Below are positions 40,429-45,360 of a DNA stretch of 45,360 bases, one piece after another. The notes under the pieces were generated by a model, which was not told the DNA's origin, did no database searches, and worked only from the letters and a program-made list of their open reading frames with translations. A program made the position numbers and the translations under genes. This stretch comes from Desulfobacteraceae bacterium (GTDB lineage Bacteria; Desulfobacterota; Desulfobacteria; Desulfobacterales; Desulfosarcinaceae), in the NCBI GenBank assembly GCA_003599575.1, contig QZKV01000002.1, forward strand, positions 1 through 45,360, written 5' to 3'. The stretch's first letter is position 1, and each line of letters starts with the position of its first letter.

Positions 40429-41655
40429 ATGGCCTATGTCAAAATCTACGCACACGTCATCTCAAAGAAGAAGCCCACTGGAAAGGTCTATTACTACGTC
40501 CATTATAAAATCATGCCGCCGCACGGTGATGGGAAATGGCACGACCAAAGCGCCGATACCACCCGAAAGCTACAGGCGCATAAATACATGGTCACATGGG
40601 TTGAACATCTAAAGGAATCATTTTCGGAGGATCGCAAGCCTGAGCCGGTCAACATCCCGGAGCTTTTCGAGCGACGGCTGGCTTATATGCGGGAACGGAT
40701 GGGGGATAGCGCCGGTGAGTACAAGAAGGGGACCATTGAGCATTACGTGCTTACTTTCAAGCACTTCAATGACTTCCTGGCGAGCAAGGGCTACTCTAAG
40801 AATCGCCCTCTGACTTCGAGTCTGCTTGAAGAGTACAAGCTATACCGCCGAAACTTGGGCAACTCGACCAACACCGTGAACATGGCTTTGAGTTCTCTGC
40901 TGGCGACCGGCCATTGGGGGTATAAAGAGAAAATCTGCGAGCAGGTGCAGGTCAAGAAGTATGAATACGTGCCTGAATCGGAAGCGCTCAGATCCAACCA
41001 GGTCTATCTCTTCTTCAAAGCCATTGATGAAGTTGAACCGAGAGTCCTTCGACAACGAGGAGTCAAGCACACCGAAGAAACAACTCGTGCTTACTGGCGC
41101 TTGGCTTTCAGCCTGTACTTCTTCACCGGGGCCAGAAGAGGCGAGATTGCGAATCTTGCCTGGAAAGACATAGACTTCCATCGGGGGATAATTCATATTC
41201 AGAGGGAGCGCAGTAAAAACAAGAAACCCCTTGAACTGACTCCTGCGCCTGAAGACCTGGAGCAACTACAGCGAATGAAGCCGGCTGACGCCCAGGATAA
41301 TGACCGGGTGTTCTTCCATAACCCGAGGCACTTCTGGCGAACGTACCGGTATTACCTGGAGCATGGGGAGGGGTTGGGAATCACGGCAGGGAAGCTTCGG
41401 CGTCTGCACACGACGCGGCACACCTTTGCCACCCTGTCCATTGATGCCGGGATTCCTCTGGCGCACCTGTCGAAGCAGTTGGGGCATTCGGGGATTGCCA
41501 TTACCGCTGACATCTATACCCACCTGGAGCGGGAACAGCGCCGAAATAACCTGGAGCAGTTGAGAGCGTTCATCAACAAAGAGACGGAATCGCTGCGGAA
41601 AGAGAAGGAAAAAGAAGTAGCCTCGGAAGTGGCCTCGAAGGGTGAGAAGAAGTAG
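40429..41655 (+). CDS. int: Tyrosine-family site-specific integrase
   Basis: Catalyses integration and excision between attP and the tRNA-Glu gene. The 408 residues include an N-terminal arm-binding part (1-70), a core-binding SAM-like domain (about 75-175) and a catalytic domain with R236 (FTGARRGEI), the beta-hairpin Lys region near 263-266, H327-x-x-R330 (LHTTRHTFAT), H353 (LGHSG) and the nucleophile Y363 (IYTHL). All catalytic residues are present, so the enzyme is likely active. GGAGG lies before the ATG. The gene ends about 80 bases from the attachment core, and its last codons are part of a direct-repeat array. Confidence 0.95.
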   Translation: MAYVKIYAHVISKKKPTGKVYYYVHYKIMPPHGDGKWHDQSADTTRKLQAHKYMVTWVEHLKESFSEDRKPEPVNIPELFERRLAYMRERMGDSAGEYKKGTIEHYVLTFKHFNDFLASKGYSKNRPLTSSLLEEYKLYRRNLGNSTNTVNMALSSLLATGHWGYKEKICEQVQVKKYEYVPESEALRSNQVYLFFKAIDEVEPRVLRQRGVKHTEETTRAYWRLAFSLYFFTGARRGEIANLAWKDIDFHRGIIHIQRERSKNKKPLELTPAPEDLEQLQRMKPADAQDNDRVFFHNPRHFWRTYRYYLEHGEGLGITAGKLRRLHTTRHTFATLSIDAGIPLAHLSKQLGHSGIAITADIYTHLEREQRRNNLEQLRAFINKETESLRKEKEKEVASEVASKGEKK

Positions 41656-41672
41656 CCTCGGAGATAGCCTCG
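41617..41672. repeat. Four direct repeats, possible integrase arm sites
   Basis: Copies of (G/A)T(A/G)GCCTCG start at 41617, 41629, 41652 and 41664, so the spacing is 12, 23 and 12 bases. They span the integrase stop codon and lie 60-120 bases from the attachment core, where arm-type sites of integrases usually lie. Confidence 0.6.
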
Positions 41673-41733
41673 CTGCCTAATGGCTGCTTGCAAATAGCGG
41701 TAATACTAATACATACAGCCCCGGAGTACATCC

Positions 41734-41774
41734 CTCTCACGTTGGTAACACGGGTTCGATTCCCGTACGCGCTA
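41734..41774 (+). other. attR: 3' part of tRNA-Glu(CUC) gene
   Basis: From the anticodon loop CTCTCAC (41734-41740, anticodon CTC at 41736-41738) through GTTGG, TAAC, the T arm ACGGG/TTCGATT/CCCGT and the acceptor strand ACGCGCT plus discriminator A, the sequence matches the 3' half of a bacterial tRNA-Glu. The 5' side does not pair with GTTGG and no D arm is present upstream, so this is a remnant. It marks where the phage recombined; the intact gene should lie left of the window. CCA is not fully encoded. Confidence 0.8.
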
Positions 41775-41777
41775 CAG

Positions 41778-41812
41778 GCAAATGGGGCACGCAACGTGCC
41801 CCATTTGCTTTT
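41778..41812 (+). terminator. Terminator after the tRNA fragment
   Basis: A perfect 13-bp stem GCAAATGGGGCAC / GTGCCCCATTTGC with loop GCAAC is followed by TTTT. It is the original rho-independent terminator of the host tRNA-Glu gene. Confidence 0.9.
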
Positions 41813-41862
41813 CCGGAGGGTAAGCGGGTAACGCTTCTGCCGGGAAATCCATTGTCCTGAAA

Positions 41863-42474
41863 CTACAACCGCCGCTCCAGGCGCAGCTCGTCGCGAACCG
41901 GAATACCGGCAAATCCGGTGATTTCCTCGTCGTGATGCTGCCGCAGCACGTCCGGCACCACGGCGGTCAACTGGAACCCCATCCGCTGGTAGAGACACAG
42001 CGCCGGCAAATCGTCATTGCTGGTGGCCACGCGGATCACCCGGCAGCCCTGCTTGCGGCCCTGTTCCATGACTTCCTTCAGCAGCATCCGGCCGAGGCCC
42101 TGTCCCTGGAATTCGGGGTACACGTTCAACACCACCACGATCTGGGCTTCGCCCAGCCTCTTCCAGGAAATCAGTCCGGCGATTTCCCCTTCGGCCAAGG
42201 CCAGGAAATTCACGCACTCATTCAGGTCGAAGGTTTGATCGAAGCAGAATATTTCGGTCTCATCCCAGAAGTAGCGGCACATGTCCTCGACTTCTTCGGC
42301 CTCCGCCTCATACGCGCGCCGCAAGACAATGTTGCTCTTGGCCACAGGCTCCCCCGGGGGGGGCAGGTCTTCCTTGGCTTCCCTGCTGACCACCAGAAGA
42401 TCCGCTTCGTTCAAGCTGATGAACTTGTCGTTCAGCGGGCAGTAGTACTGGGGGTTACGATCCGATCTGCTCAT
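41863..42474 (-). CDS. GNAT-family N-acetyltransferase
   Basis: This is a host gene just outside the prophage, with 203 residues. The C-terminal 150 residues form a GNAT domain: a strand ending IVVVLNVYPEFQGQGLGRML with the acetyl-CoA pyrophosphate-binding QGQGLG (motif A, Q/RxxGxG/A), and a later helix-strand ALCLYQRMGFQLTAVVPD, as in motif B. The N-terminal 50 residues are a short extension of unknown role. The substrate cannot be predicted; rimI-like protein acetylation or small-molecule acetylation are both possible. It is read leftward and ends 50 bases from the tRNA terminator. Confidence 0.85.
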   Translation of the reverse strand: MSRSDRNPQYYCPLNDKFISLNEADLLVVSREAKEDLPPPGEPVAKSNIVLRRAYEAEAEEVEDMCRYFWDETEIFCFDQTFDLNECVNFLALAEGEIAGLISWKRLGEAQIVVVLNVYPEFQGQGLGRMLLKEVMEQGRKQGCRVIRVATSNDDLPALCLYQRMGFQLTAVVPDVLRQHHDEEITGFAGIPVRDELRLERRL

Positions 42475-42594
42475 GTACCGAAAAACTCCTTTCGCTAAAG
42501 ATAGGCTTCGTTGGCATATAGAATATACAATTTTTCAGGCACCATGTCAATAAAATTATTACTTCCCTGATCTTGCGAAATCCGGCGGCCGTTG

Positions 42595-42681
42595 CGTCAG
42601 GTCACGCCGCTTTCGGGGCCATAGAGGAGCGTTCGTCCACCTCCGGGGAGGGGAGGATCCTCTCGCGGCTAGGACCTGACG
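42595..42681. repeat. CGTCAGGTC/GACCTGACG element, host copy A
   Basis: An 87-base element bounded by CGTCAGGTCACGCCGC and CTCTCGCGGCTAGGACCTG ACG. The ends match copy B at 15 of 16 and 20 of 22 positions, while the middle differs. As RNA it would form a long basal stem. Confidence 0.8.
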
Positions 42682-42708
42682 TGCCGTGGCGGACGAGGCG
42701 AGGGGAGG

Positions 42709-42793
42709 CGTCAGGTCTCGCCGCCGTGGTGAATCCCCGACAGCGCTTTCACCACAGCCGCCCCTGGCCTCCTCTCCCGGCTAAGACCTGACG
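42709..42793. repeat. CGTCAGGTC/GACCTGACG element, host copy B
   Basis: An 85-base element bounded by CGTCAGGTCTCGCCGC and CTCTCCCGGCTAAGACCTG ACG, 27 bases after copy A in the same orientation. It has an inner stem GTGGTGAA / TTCACCAC. The short phage copy at 9944-9988 shares both ends. Confidence 0.8.
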
Positions 42794-42919
42794 CCGGGTT
42801 GTCGCCCAGACCGGGGGAAATCCGCAGAAAGGCCTCTTTGTGCTTGCATTTACGGCGGAAATGCTATATTTTGTTTGAATATATCCCGCGTTCCTGGAGC
42901 TTCATTGGGTGTTTCCATC

Positions 42920-44209
42920 ATGCCGCGGCGGTACGCCCTGATCCTGGTGCTGGCTGTCTGCCTGCCTCTCCCCGGAGTGGTCGGGCTGCTCTGTGCCCAA
43001 GAGGAGCAGACCAGCCGCAAGCAGGCCACCGACCAACTCGACCGGCTGCGCCGGGAAATCCAGGAAACCGAACGGCGCCTGAACGAAAGCCGGAGCAAGG
43101 AGAAGGACTTGCTGGGGGAACTGGAATCCCTGGACCGCGAGATTTCCCTGCGGGGGGAGCTGATCTCCAAGCTGGAGCAGGAACGGGCGCGCACGCAGAA
43201 GGACTTGGATGCCAGCGAGCGGGAACTGGCGGCCATCCGGGGCAACCTGGACCGGACCCGCCGGGACTCCGTGCTGACCACCCGGGAACGCGGCGCCCTG
43301 GCCGACCTGGTCAAGCGCCGCGCGGTCTACACCTACAAGTATTTCCGCCGCGACGCGCTGAAGGCCACCCTGACCTCCGGATCCCTGCTGCAGTGGCTGA
43401 CCCGGCAGAAATATCTGCGGGAACTGGCCGCCACGGACCGATCCAACCTGGGACGGCTGCAGGAGAAGAATGTCCGGCTGGCCGGCATCAGCGGGGAGTT
43501 GGTAAGGCGCCAGACCCTGGAACAGGTCCGCCTGCAGCGCTACCGGGAAATTGCCGCCTACAAGGAGCAGTTGCTGGCGGAAGAAAGCTCCGAGGCCCGG
43601 GCCATGAAGGCGCGGCGCGGGCAGCGGGAAGATCTCTTGAAGCGCCTGCGCAAAGATCGCACGGCCCTGAACCGGCAACTGGACGAGAAGAAGGAAGCCG
43701 CGGCCCGGGTGGAAAGCCTGATCAAGAGCCTGGAAAGCAAACGCGCGAAAGCGCCGGCTCTGGCCCCCGTCCCGGCGCCGCCTCCGGGGGCGATTCCCGA
43801 CCTGCCCTTCGCCCAACTGCGGGGCAAGTTGCTGTGGCCGGCAAACGGGAAGGTGGTGTCCGGATTCGGCCTGCAACGCCACGAGACGCTGTCCACGGTG
43901 ACGGAAAATCCCGGCATTGACATTGAGGCGGCGGAGGGCTCGCCGGTCCGCGCGGTGTGCAGCGGGGAAGTCACCAAGATCACTTGGCTGCGAGGCTACG
44001 GCAACACGGTGATCGTGGATCACCGCGACGGCTATTACACCGTCTACGCCCACCTGGGGCAGATCCAGGTGCGCGAAGGCCAGGCGGTCAAGGCGGGGGA
44101 AAGCCTGGGCCAGGTGGGTCTGTCGGGGACGATGTCGGGCCCCCGGCTGCACTTCGAAATCTGGGCCCAGCGGGAAAAGCAGGATCCCATGCTGTGGCTG
44201 GGGAAGTAA
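42920..44209 (+). CDS. envC: Murein hydrolase activator, EnvC-like (degenerate M23 domain)
   Basis: EnvC-type proteins switch on periplasmic amidases during cell division. From ATG 42920 the protein has 429 residues: a signal peptide (MPRRYALILVLAVCLPLP, cleavage near 27), a very long coiled coil (about residues 30-275, rich in Arg, Glu and Leu), a Pro-rich linker, and a C-terminal LytM/M23 domain (about 300-429). The M23 zinc ligands are changed: NPGIDI instead of HxGxD, and GPRLHFE instead of GPHLHFE, while YAHL is kept. That is the non-catalytic EnvC state. The longer start at 42875 would put 15 residues ahead of the signal peptide. Confidence 0.88.
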   Translation: MPRRYALILVLAVCLPLPGVVGLLCAQEEQTSRKQATDQLDRLRREIQETERRLNESRSKEKDLLGELESLDREISLRGELISKLEQERARTQKDLDASERELAAIRGNLDRTRRDSVLTTRERGALADLVKRRAVYTYKYFRRDALKATLTSGSLLQWLTRQKYLRELAATDRSNLGRLQEKNVRLAGISGELVRRQTLEQVRLQRYREIAAYKEQLLAEESSEARAMKARRGQREDLLKRLRKDRTALNRQLDEKKEAAARVESLIKSLESKRAKAPALAPVPAPPPGAIPDLPFAQLRGKLLWPANGKVVSGFGLQRHETLSTVTENPGIDIEAAEGSPVRAVCSGEVTKITWLRGYGNTVIVDHRDGYYTVYAHLGQIQVREGQAVKAGESLGQVGLSGTMSGPRLHFEIWAQREKQDPMLWLGK

Positions 44210-44556
44210 TATTAGCCACAGATCAACACAGATAAACATAAATGAAAAGAAGTATAAAGTGTTAGGTGTTTATCGTCAGAATCACGGATGCGTTGCCGCC
44301 AGGATTGAAGCGGGCTGACGGGCGCAGTATCTTTTACCCGGACTGGGAAACCACCTTGCGTATCTTAGCTTGACCTGTCAGAGAAGCGATTCCTGGCGGC
44401 GTCTCGTCAGAATCACGGATGAAACGGATTAATCGGATTTGATCCACCCCTTTCCCGCAGGGACCACTTCGTGGCGGGGTGAAACATTCTGACTCCTGAC
44501 TCCTGGCTCCTTTTCTTCTGGATTCTGTCTTCTGTCTTCTTCTCGGCAAATTCATC
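44210..44556. repeat. Gene-free stretch of dispersed repeats
   Basis: No gene is seen. The stretch is a patchwork of known-type chromosomal repeats: a CACAGATCAACACAGATAA-type unit (about 44217-44235), an 18-base direct repeat TCGTCAGAATCACGGATG (44273-44290 and 44404-44421), GATGAAACGGATTAATCGG (about 44419-44437), and tandem CTGACTC and TCTGTCT units (about 44490-44543). The last runs almost to the start codon of the next gene. Confidence 0.75.
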
Positions 44557-45360
44557 ATGCCATTGGAACGCGTCATCGCCCAGACCCGCGCCCGGACCCT
44601 GATCGAGCGCATGGTGCAGGATAACCGCCTGCCCCACGCACTGCTGTTCTGGGGACCGCCGGGATCGGGCAAATCGGCCGCGGCCATCGAGACGGCCCGC
44701 TGGCTGAACTGCGAAGCCGGGCTTTCCGGCCCCTGCGGGAGCTGCGAATCCTGCCGCCAGTTTGCGGCCCTGGAGCATCCCCATTTTATGTATCTCCTGC
44801 CGCTGCCCGGACGCGCCCTGGCGGACGCGGAGAGCGGGGAGTTGTCCCAGGCCGGGGCCGAGGAGCTGTCGGAAATCCTGCGGCGCAAGGGGGCAGACCC
44901 CTACCAGAAAGCCGAGATGTCCGGTGCCCAGGGCATCCTGATCGGCCAGATCCGGGCGCTGCTGCAGTGGGCCTCGCGTAAAACCTTTTCCGGCCGGCCG
45001 CGCGTGGCCCTGGTGGACCAGGCCGACCGGCTGCGGGAAGAGGCCGGCAATGCCCTGCTGAAGCTGCTGGAAGAGCCGCCGCCCGATTTCATCCTGGTGT
45101 TGACCGCGCCGTCACCGGAAGACCTCCTCCCCACCCTGCGGTCGCGCTGCCAGGCGGTGGAATTCGACCGGCTGGCACCGGCGGTCGTGGCCGCAGAATT
45201 GGCCCGCCGGTTCGAGTTGGATCCGGTCGCGGCGGACGTGGCCGCCCGGCTTTCCGGCGGGGATCTGTCCCGGGCGCTGGATTTCGCCGCCCAGCCGCAG
45301 CAGTCCGTCCAGATGCACGATTTGGCCATCAACCTGGTGCGGCATTCCCTGGGCCGCAAC
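44557..45360 (+). CDS. holB: DNA polymerase III delta' subunit, N-terminal part (cut by window edge)
   Basis: Delta' is part of the clamp loader that places the sliding clamp on DNA. The frame is open from ATG 44557 to the window end (268 codons seen). It shows LPHALLFWGPPGSGKS with Walker A at 33-40, a four-Cys zinc module (C52, C60, C63, C66), a Walker-B-like VALVDQADRL, then GNALLKLLEEPPPDFILVLT and the SRC motif in LRSRCQAVEF, which supplies the arginine finger. No ribosome binding site is visible; repeats lie directly upstream. DnaX is the alternative, but the GPPGSGKS and SRC context with about 200 residues of ATPase fits delta'. Confidence 0.88.
   Translation, partial: MPLERVIAQTRARTLIERMVQDNRLPHALLFWGPPGSGKSAAAIETARWLNCEAGLSGPCGSCESCRQFAALEHPHFMYLLPLPGRALADAESGELSQAGAEELSEILRRKGADPYQKAEMSGAQGILIGQIRALLQWASRKTFSGRPRVALVDQADRLREEAGNALLKLLEEPPPDFILVLTAPSPEDLLPTLRSRCQAVEFDRLAPAVVAAELARRFELDPVAADVAARLSGGDLSRALDFAAQPQQSVQMHDLAINLVRHSLGRN

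Larger units (their letters stand above)
42475..42919. other. Host intergenic region with paired palindromic elements
   Basis: No gene is visible. It contains two copies of the CGTCAGGTC / GACCTGACG element (listed separately) and a possible promoter for the EnvC-like gene: an extended -10, TGCTATATT, at 42862-42870. An open frame of 373 codons from 42799 runs across this region and the next gene in another frame; it is a composition artefact. Confidence 0.6.

Noticed and set aside
41690..41775. Complete tRNA gene after the integrase
   Set aside because: Only the 3' half pairs correctly. There is no D arm or 5' acceptor strand upstream, so it is an attachment-site remnant.
42799..43920. Plus-strand open frame of 373 codons overlapping EnvC in another frame
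   Set aside because: Gly, Pro, Arg and Ala-rich translation typical of an out-of-frame GC-rich gene. It competes with a well-supported gene.
42902..44239. Minus-strand open frame of 445 codons opposite the EnvC-like gene
   Set aside because: The plus strand has clear EnvC domains and a signal peptide. The reverse frame begins inside a dispersed repeat and has shadow composition.

Overview
The window is most of one integrated temperate phage, followed on the right by about 3.6 kb of host chromosome. The host is a diderm bacterium with a GC-rich genome: it has an EnvC-type murein hydrolase activator, a HolB-type clamp-loader subunit and many short dispersed repeats of the kind seen in uncultivated environmental lineages. 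I cannot name the taxon. The phage looks like a short-tailed (podovirus-type) Caudoviricete. It has a terminase, a large portal, scaffold, capsid, connector and nozzle-type proteins, and several big virion-internal proteins, but no tape measure, sheath or tail-tube gene.

Layout. 1-23235 (+): late genes, namely terminase large subunit (cut by the left edge), portal, scaffold, capsid, head-tail proteins, internal or ejected proteins, a glycine-rich adhesin-like protein, two lysis-type membrane proteins and a probable M15-like endolysin. AT-rich genes on the opposite strand interrupt this block twice: one gene at 1211-1849 and a three-gene cassette at 3845-6424 with its own sigma70-like promoter. 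23314-34474 (+): a cargo operon with its own promoter, hsdR-hsdS-hsdM followed without a break by four genes. These encode an FAD oxidoreductase, a SAMHD1/dGTPase-like HD protein, an SPPY-type DNA methyltransferase and a fusion of a guanylate-kinase-like P-loop domain, a dCTP-deaminase/dUTPase-fold domain and a membrane anchor. 34608-39758 (-): early and replication genes (AbrB-like, HTH, annealing-type protein, replication initiator-like, helicase-loader-like, DUF5131, RusA). 39752-39917: a control region with two face-to-face promoters and three evenly spaced TTTCCAA repeats. 39918-41655 (+): XRE-type regulator and tyrosine integrase. 41734-41774: the 3' part of a tRNA-Glu(CUC), taken as the right attachment site. 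The other end, with the intact tRNA, must lie left of this window. Host genes follow: a GNAT acetyltransferase, EnvC-like protein and DNA polymerase III delta'.

The most interesting part is the seven-gene cargo operon. Start and stop codons overlap or nearly touch from hsdM onward, so the four extra genes appear to be expressed with the type I restriction-modification system. They look like nucleotide- or DNA-directed enzymes and may form an undescribed defence or DNA-modification module; this is inference. The second notable signal is a palindromic repeat with CGTCAGGTC / GACCTGACG ends. It occurs twice in a host intergenic region and once in frame inside a phage head gene.
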